The position numbers and the translations under genes are program-made. Below the pieces are notes generated by a model. The model did no database searches. It was not told where the DNA came from and saw nothing but the letters and a program-made list of their open reading frames with translations. Below, piece by piece: positions 36,294 through 49,570 of a stretch of 64,000 nt of DNA (position 1 is its first letter; each line of letters opens with the position of its first letter). Source of the DNA: Gymnogyps californianus (Eukaryota > Chordata > Aves > Accipitriformes > Cathartidae); the NCBI RefSeq assembly GCF_018139145.2, contig NC_059477.1, forward strand, positions 30,545,502 to 30,609,501, written 5' to 3'.

Positions 36294-37904
36294 ACCCTTA
36301 GGGCCGGCTTGTCAAGCGCTGGTAATGCAAAGGCACAGTGGGTTTTTCAAACATGCTGGATTCCAGTTAATATCTAACTCCCCCAACCTTCATTGAAACT
36401 CAGGACCCCAAAGCCAGCCCTAGTAAAGGAGTTAAGTACCTAAAAATTAAGAAAATTACTGGAATGGAATTGAGAAAGATGAACATGTTAATGAGGTGGC
36501 TTGTGCATGCTTGGAGTCCAGCGTACACGTCCAGGCCGTACAGCTCCTGTCAGACCGAGGAGGCTGTTTTCTGCCCTGTCTGCTCTCTGTTACAGGTGCA
36601 TGCACGTGGCAAATGTCGTGGGAGGATGTGCTATGGAAAAACCATATTAAAGGTTTAGTTGATATCAGTTGGCCAGACTCCACGTCAAGAGCAATTTCAC
36701 TGCATTCCCTGCACTCACTTTATTGGCATGTATGGGGTTGGGTTTTGATATAATTGATTGTGGTAGCTGGTAGTGAAACCAGGAGGTTGTGGGCCTTTTG
36801 ATGATTTTTTTAAGCCGATACTTGGAGGGGAGGGACACCTTACAGCATGGCAGGAGCCTGGGAGGTAGGAGCTATCCTTTTACACCCCCTGGGCAGCAGA
36901 AGGACCCATACCATGGTCTCCCCACTGCTGAGCGCCTGCTGTTAGATTAAACGTGAGAGTTAGGCTCCAGTACCACCTCCTGCCCTTACCATGAGTGCAG
37001 TGGTGTGCTTCTTTCATACAGGTGAAGCCTTCTCACAGCAGAGGTGTTTCTTCCTGCCGCAACTTATTTTATCTCTCTTTTACACCTCTCCCTACCCTGC
37101 ATACACGTACCCAAGTCACTTATAAGAGCACCTGGGTGCAGTCAGGCATGCCTGAAAAAATATTAGGGCTGTATGAAATGCAATCACATTGAGCTTTTTG
37201 AGTTTAAGTTTCTCTGAGAAATAAATATGTGTTCTTAAATCCTGTAAAGGCCTTTGAAATATTTTTCTTTCGATCCTGTAAAAGCATCCTGGAGAAGAAT
37301 TTGTCTTATTCCTCCTCTGCCCTTTCATGAGAGGCCTTCCTAGCTTGGTTCTGGAGCTACTTACATGGCTTTTGATTTGCAAACCAGCTGCTGGAGTTGG
37401 TACCTGCTGATTGAATGCTTCATCTGAAAGCTTCTTAAGATCCCACAGAGTAACCACACATCCCAAATTACCACTGGTAGAGGAAAGACTACCAGCGTGT
37501 GGTTAATACATTAAAAATAGGAAAGTTTCAAGCTTACAGCTGCATTAGGGCGATGTTCTTACATGCATATTCTTGTATGAGACTATTTGTCTTCACTGTG
37601 AGAGAAGACACTTGATTTCATATGCTGTCTTTCATCCCAACTCAAGTGCAGTATGATATTTTACAAGAGAAAACTGCATTGTAGATGACAAAGAGCAGGG
37701 TGTAGAAAGATAGGGTGGAGAAGGAATTAACACATTCAGTCATGAAATCAGTAAGTGAAAGGAAGATCAATCTAATGGGGATTAGCAAAGAAGGAGAAGA
37801 GATATTTGTAGAATATATTTGAAAAGAAACAATGAGCTGATGAGGCAGAGGGACATACAGAAAGTGATCTAGGCTACAGTACTGATTTTAAGTCTCTCCC
37901 TATT

Positions 37905-38010
37905 CAGGAAAACACCGAAGCATATGCTTAATTAGAAATACCTGCTTAGGTCCGTTGACTTCAGAGGAACTTAAATGCATGTTCACATACTGTCCTGGAG
38001 AGAGGTGTTC
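37905..38010. repeat. Decayed palindromic interspersed repeat
   Basis: TATTCAGGAAAACACCGAAG, CATATGCTTAATTAGAAATA, CCTGCTTAGGTCCGTTGACT, TCAGAGGAACTTAAATGCAT and GTTCACATACTGTCCTGG follow the known type CAGGAAAGCACTTAAGCATG ... TTAAGTCCCATTGACTTCAA ... GGACTTAAGCATGTGCTTAA ... CTTTCCTG. It is the best-preserved copy of this class in the window. Confidence 0.65.
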
Positions 38011-39483
38011 TTCTGAAGATGCCATAAAATAGAAATGTTTACTAAATCCCACTTGTGTATTCCTGCTGTAAAAATAGTTTATATTAGAGATTTTTCTTGT
38101 GCCAATATGGACTTGATAGTTGACTTCAGACCTGTTACATTAATGGATTATTTGCTGGTATTGTCATGAACGGCTTCAGTTATGTTTCTTTAGATAATTT
38201 TGGCAAAGTAGAAGTCAAGGCCTAATGAAGAGGGACTAGAGCTCTCTGGTTACTTCCACATAACATTGCCATGAGTCCAGCATCATCACAGAGATCCCAG
38301 AACTGGTGTCAAACAGGCCAACTTGGAGGAGCCTAGCCACCATGCAGACAAAATCTCCTGGTGGTTGCTTCCTAGGAAGAGCAAGTTTTCAAGGAATCAA
38401 CAGTGTTTGAGGTGCTGCTTTGAGTAACTGATCACCACTCAGGTCAGACAGTGTGGTGGTCCTGCTTGTTTGAAAAGACCCTCAAGGAACCAACGATATT
38501 TTCAGTTCTTTGGAAGGACCCAAATTGAGATCTTTGCTGCTGTTTTACCCTGATCACTAGGCACCCATTTTGTGATAGCATCTTGTGGGAGTCAGGGTAC
38601 AGCATGAGAGTATGGTAGGGACCAGGTCAGGGTGAATAACTCTATTATCTGTAGACCAGTGGGAAGGATTTTGCAGTAGGTTCCCAGGAGAGAAATCATA
38701 TAAAAGTTATTTCTAGCTTTTTCCTTTTTTTCCTAGTCCTCCAGCCTAACTGTTTCGCTGTAAGAAGTAATGCCAGGAACTGATGAAAAGTGAGGTATCT
38801 GCAAAGTTTTATCCAGTACATTTGAATGCTTATATAGTTATTACCTGTTTGTGTATTATTTCCAGTAGAAGTCTCTAAACAGAGAAATAATCATAGTGAA
38901 ATCAGTGCCAGCAGGCGCCAAACCACTTTATTCACTTGAAAAAAATAGAAGACTTCCAAACTCCAAATAAATTTCTAGCCATTTTTTAAAAAGAAATAGT
39001 ACGTGCACACATAACCAAACCAATTTTCAGGTTAGGTCAGGAAAGTTCAAACCCTCCCTCAGGGCAGAAAGCAATGAGATGACCAGAATGTAAAAGACTA
39101 AAATGGAATTGAGCCAGGTTAGATATTTTACAACCCATGCCTTTTTAAGAGTCCCACAGGACCTTTACTGAGGACAAATGCACTGGACTTTTGGGCTTTA
39201 GCGGGTAGGAATGACGGCCGCTCCGTATTCCTCACCAGAGCATTGTCACGTGGTGTTGCCTAATGAGTCAGAGGGAAAGGCACTCTCCCACCAACACCAC
39301 TTCCTCTGTGTCCTGGGTTTTTCTTTGCAAGTCATCTATTCAAGGCTTGGCTAGGTCTTGACCTCTTTTGGCATGTGAGATCTAAACCTGGTATGACTCC
39401 AGACTTCCCTCAACCGCGTCTGGTTTGAATCCTGTCAGTGCTGAGATGAGTGTTAACGCAAGAATAAGAAACTCTTCAAAGAG

Positions 39484-39505
39484 TTGTTTGTTTGTTTGTT
39501 TGTTT
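39484..39505. repeat. (GTTT)n microsatellite
   Basis: About five and a half uninterrupted GTTT units. Confidence 0.95.
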
Positions 39506-39767
39506 AAGAGCTGGCTTCTGCCAAATGTGAAGAAGGTAGGAGTGCTGTGAGCTGTAGCTTCTTTCCCTTCAGGTCCTGATGTGCTGATGGACCTCAGGAT
39601 CCTATTAGCATGGTTTCTCCATGCTTGATCTCTGCAGAGCAGGGTTTGCATTTCTGGTGGATTATGTGACAGTTTCTGATAAGGATGGATGGTGAGCAGA
39701 GACTTGGGCTTCGTTTGTGCGTGGACATCACATTGCTTCAGGTATGTCACACTGATGCAGCATATTG

Positions 39768-39835
39768 GGTGAGTGACCTTTCCCAGGGTGACTCAGTGAG
39801 TAAATGGCACAAACTGAGGGACAGAAAATTCCTGG
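39768..39835 (-). mobile_element. MIR SINE fragment, antisense
   Basis: GAGTGACCTTTCCCAGGGTG, ACTCAGTGAGTAAATGGCAC and AAACTGAGGGACAG resemble antisense MIR (AAGTGACTTGCCCAAGGTCA / CACAGCTAGTAAGTGGCAGA). Confidence 0.6.
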
Positions 39836-40132
39836 AGGTGCCTTGCGCTGAAGAGCAGATCGTGCTTCCTCCCAAAATCTTGCACTGGATGCAGTGGTTT
39901 TCTATCCCTTCATTTGGTTTTTGACTACGTTGCCAAACTGGCCTTTATCCAAACTCTGGTTGCTGTGATTGATTTCACTGCTTTGCCTTTCGTAAACCCA
40001 ACCCCAACCCTACCAGCTCTGTGTTCATTGGTGGCTTTTCTCCCAGGCAGGGCAATTTTGTGGTTCACACATTCACCAGCAAAATTGCTGCGATCTACGA
40101 ACTTCCAGTGCAGTAAGGATTTGTGCGTACAT

Positions 40133-40149
40133 GTGTTTGTGTGTGTGTA
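40133..40149. repeat. (GT)n-rich tract
   Basis: GTGTTTGTGTGTGTGT, a short interrupted dinucleotide tract. Confidence 0.85.
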
Positions 40150-40759
40150 GTCTTCCTTACTCAGCAGTGCAAGGTCTCAATCTAATCTCCTCCTGCTGTT
40201 ATCATCCTCAGTGGGTGAAAGCTAGGCTGAAAGATAATCTCCTTGCCTACAGTGCATCGTGGTCTGCACTCCCCCTGACTGCATTTGAGTTTCAAATGAA
40301 AGAGCCTCTGGAGTCCAGGAGCAAATCTTTGATTAAAACAAAACTGGAGACCTCTAGAAGCTGTTCTTGAAGGCTGAAGGTAGAAGATAGAGATGGTGCA
40401 GCCAGGGAATCTGGCATCGCTGAGAGTGTCACGAGAGCTTGACAAATACGCCAGTAGAAATCCATGGGTGCAATAGCATGAGCTGCATTTGTTGTTCATT
40501 TTTGGCTCATCAAACTTTTGTCCTGCTTCACTGAACAGCAGAAAGAGAGCTTTCAAGTGGGACTTGTGTAATTAAAAGTTTATCTCCTCCCCATAGGTCC
40601 TTACAACTCTTCTTGCACTTGCTCTGTCCCTGATACTCTATGACTGAGCTTAGAAAATGGCCTGTGCATTCTTGTACCTTTTTTTATTGGTTAGAAGCTC
40701 TTTTATAGCAGGTGTGAATGGTTGTATTAATCCTTACAGCATTCATGAGTACCAAATGT

Positions 40760-40960
40760 GTACTGCAGTGCTGGGTAAGAGTAATTATTTTGCCATTACA
40801 TTATGAACAGCTTTAAAACTTGCACTGTAATGTGACGCACATAAAGGGAATTGTTAATATTAGAAGTTCAGTTCTGGATAGTTGAATTTCCTTGGTTACT
40901 AATAACACTATAGACTATTTAAACCATAAAATATTTTAAAAATCCACTTTATTTTCACCT
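40760..40960. promoter_or_regulatory. Candidate conserved non-coding element
   Basis: AGAGTAATTATTTTGCCATT, GGGAATTGTTAATATTAGAA, GGTTACTAATAACACTATAG and CCATAAAATATTTT: AT-rich, no repeat recognised. Confidence 0.25.
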
Positions 40961-43475
40961 GTTATGTCCTTTGCTTATTTTAACAAATCAAGCAGCAGAT
41001 ACAACTAAAAAAAAAACCCAAAACATGCAAAGTGCAGGACCTTAAGTCCTATTTTCAGAGTAAACTCTGAGCCAGAAGTATTTAGACATCAAAATCCCAT
41101 CAGCAGCCTGCTCCCACAATGAATGCATGTAGGAGCTTACACCCCGCTGAAACCAACTTGGGCTGCAAAAGGTACTTGAAGGTGCAAAAAGATGACTGAT
41201 GGGACTTCCAAAAGCTGCTACCATATGGAAAACCTCACTGCTGGGATTTCAGCATAGCTTTATTTCCAGGGTTGGTTTGTTCATCACTATGTTGTCTAAA
41301 CAGGTAAAATAATCCACTGCACCTGAGCAGTTCTGTTTTCTCATTCCCAGACCACAGTACAATGGCCCTGTGTTTGCCTTTTCCAAAACTGGAGGGAAAT
41401 GTTTAAATAAAATTTTGTGTTGAATTATTAAAGCCACTGCAAATGTTTTCATTAACATTTGAGTATGTTTAATATCCCTTCTCTTGAATTTTAAATAGAA
41501 CCAATACTTGGTGACTTAATTACCCTGCAATATCTCTTTTTTAGATTTTTACCTTATATTAATAAAATGAGTGTATTTACATAGTTCCAACCTAAGCACA
41601 TCTCGTTTTACTGACTAAGTGCATCATTTAAAGGGCACACAATGTTAACATCTTTTGGCTCGCCTGAGACTTTACATCATGCTACACACTGAATCCCACA
41701 GTGAACTTTATCCTATGCAAAAAATAAATCATTTTCTCTATCCTTCCTGTTAAAATGTTTAAAAAAAACCCCCACAACTCTCTGGTCATTTAAAACTGTC
41801 CCCAAAACATACCTGCTTTCATTGAGGTTATATTCAGACTACCTAGAGTATCATCTCAGACAGACTTCGGCTACAGTTGTGGAAAGTGATGGTTATAACG
41901 TGTGAGTTGAGCACCTGCAGTTGGCCATGCAAAGACAGTAGCCGGCTCTTCCTTGGCTCCGCATAGTTTGAGGGCTTGGCAGAGTATGTAGAAACGGGGC
42001 TGGAGGTCTCATCCCTCTCTTCACTTAGATGCCATAACAGGACCATAAGCGCGTGTTTGGTGAGATGCAAGAAGGGTGTTTTTTGAGGTTTGTGGAGTGA
42101 TGAGAAACCTCCTGCTTCTGCTCCCTGTCCAGCAGTATGGACTGTCACCAGAACTGTTAGCGTGAGGAGGATGTCTGGGGGCCTTTTCCAGCACTGATGC
42201 TGTAAAAACACCCCTGTTCTTCAGGCAGCACCCCAAACCCAGCTGCAATTCCCTGGAAAGGGGAGGGTAAAGAGTGGCTCTGCCTCTGCCGTTGCTGCGT
42301 TTAGGAGAGAAACAGCTTCAGTGACTTGGCATCAGCCTGGTGCTTTTGGGAATTAGATGCGGCATCTAAGGTTGGGTTGGGGTCATTTAAGGCTCAACTG
42401 AGGACTGGAGATACTGAATTTCCTACCTTTACCCAACTGAGCTTAGTGCCCAGTTTTTAGCTGAGCTGAAGGAAGCTTTGGAGCATCTAAAATTGGTGTG
42501 GGGCACCATGCAGGCAGAAAGGCAGGTGAGAGTGGTGGCCAGGGGAAGCAAGGCCACGGCACAGTCGTAAGGATGGAGGTCACTGGAGGGTGGTGGCATG
42601 GTGATGAGCTGTGCTGTGCTGTGCTCAGACCTCCTCTCCTGCCAGGCTGGCGAGCACCAGACCCACTGGACCCCGATACAACCATGGCAGATGTGCAAAG
42701 GCGGGCTCTTTGGCCTTGAAAGGCCATGTGCGTGTGTGCATCGCTCTCCAGCTAAGATGATAATGACTCTTTGAAATGTTATTCTGCATTTGCATTTACA
42801 AAAGCTGGATAAGCCTTTTAAAAAAAAAAAAATCTGATAAGTAGCAGGCAATTGAATTAACCACTGTTGACTGTATTGCTGTCTCTTAACAAACTCCATC
42901 TGTATGGTCTCCCTTTGTAGAAACAATTTTATAACTTAATTTCCCTACCAAAACATCAGTGTTTACTTAGTAAGAAATCTGTTCTTTGTCAGCTTAAAAC
43001 AGTGATTTCTTTATTACCACTCTGCGCAAGGAATGACAGCACAGAGTTGGCACTGGAGCAAGTCTGGTTGAGTCTACAGCGTTGTAATGGAAACAGGGTG
43101 AACCGAGGGTCAAGTATAATGGGATTTGTATACAGAAATGTGTCTGCATAAGGAATAGCTGCATGAGATAAGAGAATGAAAGATGAGGCCCGCAGGTCTC
43201 CTTTTGCACGGCGGTGGGAGGGAGGTGTCGCCGTAGGTATACGGTGCTGCTGACATAGGAGACAGGGTTACCTCTGCGCCAGTGTAGCAAAGATGCCTAA
43301 ATCATGTGTGCGTGCTCCGGCACTAGCTGACGTTGGTGGGTGTTGGACGGATTGGGGTGGTGGTCAGTGATTACTCTGAGAATGTCTCGTATGTAATTTT
43401 TATTGATTTCGGGAAGCATAGGGTCAATGAGGGGTTTTCAAGCTATTACAGTCTGTGGTCTCCCTAAAAATTTTC

Positions 43476-43616
43476 CAGCAGGGTTGTCAAACATGGTACA
43501 GTGAATTTGGCACGAATAACAAGAGGCTTGCAGGGCTTTTTGCTGTCTTTCACAGCACCTGAAGGAGTCTTTTGTGATTCCTAAGGGTTTTGCAAACCAC
43601 AGGTTGAAAAGCACTC
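43476..43616. mobile_element. hAT-like non-autonomous element, decayed
   Basis: The left end CAGCAGGGTTGTCAAACATG and the reverse complement of the right end, CACGAGTGCTTTTCAACCTG, both resemble the hAT terminal type CAGTGGTTCTCAAAC. The 3' interior GCAAACCACAGGTTGAAAAG resembles the usual GAACCACAGGTTGAGAACCA. Total length is about 140 nt with no transposase. Confidence 0.5.
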
Positions 43617-44169
43617 GTGTAAACTTTAAGCAGTAAACAGCTGGGGAATATCAGATCCCTATTCCTTCCTTGATCAATATGTTACATTTTCCTGTGTCAC
43701 TGGAAAACTGGAAGAATAGGAGAGCAGCTGTAGAGAATGACACCAAGGGATCTGGGAACAAAAGGGTTTTGGAAGGAAGGCTTTTCGGGTGGTACATGAA
43801 TGATGAGATATAAAACACCTCATCCTTTCTTACCATGAGCTGATGATTTGGGGGGTGGGGACAGCATCCTGGCTCCTTTGAAGTCTCTTGGCGTTGCACA
43901 GTGCAGTGAGCAGTGCTGGGGTTTTACCACAGGACTGGGCTTCTGTTTATTGCATTTAGTTTCCCCTGTTATAGAGCCTTTCTCAGTCTTACACTGCAGG
44001 CTAGAGCTGATAGAGAAATGCCAGTTGTTTATCATAGTCAGTTGGAGAGAGATTCTGCTTTCTCTGAATTATTTGTGTTCATCTTTTCCCTATGGAAAAT
44101 TAACTCCCAGCTGAAAGTTGTCCGGATTTTAAAAACATCCGTATTTCATTCTGGTTCACTTTCTTTCTA

Positions 44170-44215
44170 ATGATAAAAAAAAAAGAAAAGAAAAAAAAGT
44201 GATAGGTTAAAAAGA
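44170..44215. repeat. A/G-rich low-complexity tract
   Basis: Poly-A with interspersed G (A10-G-AAAA-G-A8-G and following), then AAAAAGAAGAAATT. Confidence 0.8.
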
Positions 44216-47200
44216 AGAAATTAAAATTGAAGAGCTAACTTACTGCTAATTCTCTTATTTTGTACAGAAAACTCCAGACACTTCCAAGAGAAAAGCTTGT
44301 TTGGAATAAAAAGGTTTTTTTCCCTGCAGTCATATCAGTGAAAAACTTTTACCTAGTTGTGCTCTTCACCATATAATTGCTTGCTTTTCAGCATACTCAT
44401 AGCAAAGGAAAGGATGGTTAGATCAGCCAGCCTGCTGGATCAGATCTTACATTACATCTTGAGCTCTTTGAGTGCCATTAGCATTTCCTTTTAGAAGTGA
44501 AGAAATATTGACAGTTTGGTAGGTTATCTCGCATTTTACTGCACGTTAGGGCACTTCAAAGTCTTTATGTAGTGATGGGAACTGTCATGAAGTAGATGTG
44601 AAAAGGGCCTTTGGTCCAACTAAACCTGTCAGCAAGAAGATTTAGGGCAGATGGTTATTATTAGAAATCAATGTATTTATTATATATTGTTCAGGAATAT
44701 TTCCCTTTGGAGGTTACTGTGAGTGCTGTTGCTGTTTAAAATGTGTCAAATGCCAGTAAAATTAATTCCTGCAGAAAACCCAGGGAGCCCTGACCAAAAG
44801 CTTTGCCATTATAGGAATGCACATCTTTTACTTCTTTGTGCTGTGAGGCGTCAGAGGCAGGTAGCAGCCTACCTGGCGTGTGTGTACATGTGTGAGATAT
44901 GTTTCTGTGCAGCTATCACAATCATTTCTGCAGACAGAGCTCCTCTGACTGCTGTGTCTAGAAAGGCTTTGTAGAGATCTGTGCTGTACCTGTTCCCATT
45001 TCATTTTATTTCCCTTTGTAAACTATGGTTTTCTGGTTACTTCCAGTTGGTTACAACAGCTTACTGCTGCTTAGAGCAAGCACAACATCTTTCTAAAGCC
45101 TGAACACCAAGGGTTTTCCCCTGTACTTCAGAAAAGAGAAGTAGGACATTTCAGGCATTTTATAATTAGTTGGGTGTAGATTTTCCTTCCTTGGTGTCTT
45201 GTTTAGTTATAGGATTTAAGTTATAGGACCTTGGATTATGGGAAGAGGACATTCCCAATAGAAAAGGAGCATATTAGCAGCAACATTAATGCTGGAAGTC
45301 GCTGTCCTGGAACAAAGATTCATTTTCCGTTCACCCCATGATTTACAGCACATTCCAACCAAGTGATTTGGCTATGGTCTTCTGGCATAACATTGTTTGC
45401 CCTTTCCCTGACATTTTGCATATAAAGAAAAGTTATGAGCTTCTTGGGCATTCAAGGTACCAGGAAATGCAGGAGTCTACCTAATTTGTTAACATGAAAT
45501 TATAGATGTCAGACATAGACTCTGTTAGTTAACGTCGGTTAGAGTAATGCTGCAGCCAGTTGATTGTATTACAGTCATGATGAAGAGGAATGGTCCTCTT
45601 TTGCTTTTCTGGGATATGACGGGTATAGAGCCAAGGCAGATTTAAAGTGTAATGAATGAATAAGCATTTTCTATGGTTTGCCTGATTCTTCCATGAGCTC
45701 CACTGCTGTGGTGTTGCTGCCACTGACTTTCCCTCTCCACAACAGCTTAGTGCTGGCATAACATGGAAAGAGACTTTTCAGGAGTACTATAGGTATAGTC
45801 TTTTAAATGTTAAACTATTCCGTAGCACTTGAATGTTATTTCCATTTAAGGGAGAAAAGCCCCCACCCAAAAGTAGCATGGCAAGAAGACACTAGGCAGG
45901 GATCAAAAATTCAGATTTACTCCCCACAGATATACACTTCCCATTTGTTTTCCCAAGCCCAGTGTCTTCACAGCTACAAGCAAAGTATTCGCTCGAAAGT
46001 GCTAATATCCTCAACATGTGTCCCAAGAGAAATCAATCAGATGCAGGGAAACGGCTGTGTCACATCCGACACATCTTTCCAACACCCATTTCCCACACAC
46101 CCTCACCAGCGTCGAATCCTCTCAGATCTCCCTCAGCTTCCTACTCAGCTCTGCCATCAGGATCTGGTCCATGTCTACACCTCTCCCCATCTCATTCTCC
46201 ACCGCTTCCCACCTTGCTTGCTCCCCCCACACCCACCATGCCGCTGCCCAGCCCTCATCCCCTCCCCACCCTGAGCCCACAGCATTTTGACACCCCAGCT
46301 CTTGAATTTTGTGCCTGCTGGAATCAAGTTCTCATGCCTGGTGGTTTCAACCTGAAGTTCACTTGCCTCCAGGTTTGCATCGCTCCTTCGGTCTGTCACT
46401 GAACTACTTTCATTGGCTGTTGCACTTTTATCCGTGCTTTCTTTCATGCCTTTTCTCTCACTCTCCTTCCCTCTCTCTACCTCAGCTACCTTCCTTGAAG
46501 TTCCCCTTCTTAAAATATGCTTCTTCTCTGAAGGCTTTCATCATTAATCTCTCAAAAAACTATCTTAGAGACTCATCTGCTGTGCTTTGATTTATTCATT
46601 GTGGGGTTTTTTTGGCGGGTATCTCACAAGAACTGAACTGGTCATCCTTCTACCTCCGTTGCTAAAGGAAAGCTTGTGTGAAAAGGTGGGCTTTCAGAAC
46701 TTAAATTAAAAGATCATGTAAGTAAGATAATTGGATAAAAAAGGATATTAGGATCTGAAACAGAATGTTTACTTGCTTTGATGTGCTTTGGGAACATATG
46801 TCTACACAGTGGGCTGTGTGGCTGATTAAGTATAAAACAACCCAAGAAATCACCACTATTAAGCTTAAATCAAAGAACTCTCCTCAAGACACTAATTTGA
46901 TTTGGGTTTGAAGGTCTCATATCAACTCTAATGTCTACCTTTGATGTCTTGCTTCTTTGTGTGTTGTATAATGGAGGGCAACCTTACTTATTAAAAATTT
47001 GCATTTTTCTTCCATTTTAAAAGCAAATATTGATACTGTTGTTGTTATTGTGTTGCAGTTGTGCCTACAAGTGTCAGCCAAAACTAGACCTGCATTGTGG
47101 TAAATGCAGCATAAATGCAATAAGAAACCATATGTGGTTAGGAGAGTTTCTAGTCTGAGGACCAATTCCTGTACTCATGCTCCCGACTTCGCTCCCTCCA

Positions 47201-47689
47201 AACGTTGCCATTGTCCCCACTAAGGCTGCCAACAACCGGTGTGCTTAAGAATGTTGTTAACTTCTGGTGAACTTAGATGAAAAAAAAGTTTCAAGCTCTA
47301 AACCAAAATACTTTTGATTTCATTCATAAAAATAATAATACTCTTATATCAGGTGAAATTAAATCTTTTGTTCCATTTGTTCTTGGTTTTAGATACTTTA
47401 AACTTAGGATTGAAGTCAGGTATGTTTGAAAATGGAATGGTCTTTTGAAAAGAAAAATGAAAGACATTTACATCACTTTGGAAACAAAAAAAAAATCATT
47501 TTTCTTACCTGGAGCAAATATATTAAATTGACCTCATACGCTAACAGTTGCATTAAGTCTTGAATATGTTTTTCTAAGGGATGGGAAAAAAATTGTGCTA
47601 AGAAATTGAACCCACCTTAGATTATGATACTGTTTCCATGGGGTAGATGGAAAACAGAGGAATCGACACATTGGAGACCTGTTCTTGTT

Positions 47690-47855
47690 GCTCCTGCCAT
47701 CAGCGGCAGAGTTTCTTTTGACTTCAGTGGTACAAGATTAGACTTTAAGGCATGATTTTTAAAGGTGTTTAGACAACTACCATTGCCAGTGGATGCAGAG
47801 TGGGATTTTTCATAGTGTCTACCTAAATCCTTCTCAAAGCAATGCCCTAACCACA
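47690..47855. repeat. Decayed palindromic interspersed repeats, two adjacent pieces
   Basis: TGCTCCTGCCATCAGCGGCA with TCTTTTGACTTCAGTGGTAC resembles the GCTCCTGCC ... TTGACTTCAGTGGGAGC type. GGCATGATTTTTAAAGGTGT, TTAGACAACTACCATTGCCA and GTGTCTACCTAAATCCTT resemble GGCATGATTTTCAAAGGTGT with TTAGGCACCT ... AGGTGCCTAAATACCTTT. Confidence 0.5.
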
Positions 47856-47889
47856 AATCCACAAATAAGGAATTTTATATTCAGCGATT

Positions 47890-47975
47890 TGTGTCTGTTA
47901 AGGCCCAAAGGAATTACTGCAGTTATCTGGTCTGACATCTGCAACACTGGCCATAGGATTCCCCCCTTTAATTTC
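47890..47975 (+). repeat. Old sauropsid interspersed repeat, family uncertain
   Basis: TTAAGGCCCAAAGGAATTAC, TGCAGTTATCTGGTCTGACA, TCTGCAACACTGGCCATAGG and ATTCCCCCC parallel a pattern common in turtles, crocodilians and birds: GGGACCATTATGATCATCTA / GTCTGACCTCCTGCATAACA / CAGGCCATAGAA. I do not assign it to a named family. Confidence 0.45.
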
Positions 47976-48391
47976 TACAGTGGGAGAAATTACTCTTTCC
48001 TACTATTAAAACTACAAACCTTGCAGTACAAGTACGCTTAGAGCCCATCTTTTAGAAAAACATCTAGTTTTGCCGTAAAGTCTTGCAGCAGTGCTGATTT
48101 TATCACTTCCATCCATAAACCCATCTAATGGGAACTTGCCCTTGCTGTTAAAATATCTTTTTTATTTTTCATGCTTTCCATGCCTCAAAGCCATATTTGA
48201 GGGTAAAGAAGAAAACAGGAGCTGCTTGAAACATGCACGTTAAATTTCTGCAGAGAAGCTGTAGCAATTTTTGTCCAGTTTCACAGTCTCTGTAACAGCT
48301 TCTTATAAGTGAGTGCATTAATTGCTGAATTAGCAAAGGTAGCTCTGATTTTCTATATATTCATCTTTGTGAGTATGAAGGAAAAAAAAAA

Positions 48392-48455
48392 AGATATTAT
48401 TAACCCCATTTTAGAGCTGAGAAAATACAGGAAAAAGAAATAAAATTACTTGTGC
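48392..48455 (-). mobile_element. Probable MIR SINE fragment, antisense
   Basis: GATATTATTAACCCCATTTT and AGAGCTGAGAAAATACAGG correspond to antisense MIR ATTATTATCCCCATTTTACA / GATGAGGAAACTGAGGC. Confidence 0.55.
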
Positions 48456-49184
48456 TGAGCATCCCGGCAGGGGAGGGCTGGGAGTTAGCAATGATGTCTC
48501 TTGGGTCCTCATCCCGATCTCTTCCAAGCGGGACACATAAGCTGGCGTCTTCAAGTTGATAGCCCTATATTCGAGCACCAGGTCACTTTACTGGATAATT
48601 ATCAACTTGTTGCAGTGCTGGGAGAGCTGGGAAGCGTGAGTGATTCCCTGTCGCCTCATTACTGGGCTGCCCCGCTTTCCCTGGCAGTGGCTGTGGGGGA
48701 GAGGCAGCTGCAAGGCAGCTCCGTGCCGCTCCTCTCGGCGCATCCTCTGCTCTCTGAGCTGAAAAAATGGGAGGGGGGAAATCTTTGTGAATGATCAAAT
48801 GCCATGTGAATTCAATGGTCGTGGCCCAGGTTTGACCTCTGAAAGGTACCTTGTTTTGAGGGACCTCGCAGGGTTTGATCCTGAGGGTACTGCACAAGTG
48901 TCGCGACCTCTCACCCTTCCTGTTGTAAGGGACTTTAAATCAGAAATAAACAGAGGTGAAGTTGAGGGGCTGGCGAGAGCTGTTTAGACTGAATCGTTTA
49001 GCGTGAATCCTGGGGCATTTTAGGTTTCCTGCTGGATACAGCTTTGGCATCCCACACATAGAGTGTTGCCACGAGCGTGGTCCATTTTTCAGGCATCCGT
49101 ATGGCTCTCCTCCATCTCCTGCCGACGCTGGGTGGTGTTCTGGGTACACAGGACTTGCGAAAACCAGGCCAGAAAGTTTTATTT

Positions 49185-49207
49185 AAAACAAAACAAAACA
49201 AAAACAA
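49185..49207. repeat. (AAAAC)n microsatellite
   Basis: About four AAAAC units. Confidence 0.9.
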
Positions 49208-49419
49208 GGATTTTTATGTGGGGTTTAGACAGGATTGTTGGCTTTAAAAGCTTTTTTCTTATAGCAAAACTCTACCAGGCTATGATACCCCTCCCCATGA
49301 GCAGCTCTGTTCCTAGCTTCCATCTTTGTGTAGCAGCTATGCAGTTTTTTTATTGTACAGCAAAACAATTGCCTGCAAGTGTCCATATTCCATTAAGCAT
49401 ATGGAAAAATATTCAGCCC

Positions 49420-49570
49420 TTTGTTTTCCGCTGAATGAATGTATTTGGCACATAAGTATTAATTTAGACTAGTCATGGGACATTAGTGCTGGTTAATTGT
49501 CCCCATTTTTCTGGTGTTTATTTAACTGATGGAGATTATTTCAGAAATGTGCAACTTCTTTAACTGTTGC
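49420..49570. promoter_or_regulatory. Candidate conserved non-coding element
   Basis: GCTGAATGAATGTATTTGGC, AAGTATTAATTTAGACTAG, GACATTAGTGCTGGTTAATTG and TTATTTAACTGATGG: clustered TAAT cores, no repeat. Confidence 0.25.

Noticed and set aside
45807..46274. 155-codon open frame ending in a Pro/His/Ser-rich stretch
   Set aside because: The apparent composition reflects the pyrimidine-rich strand at 46050-46550; no domain is seen.
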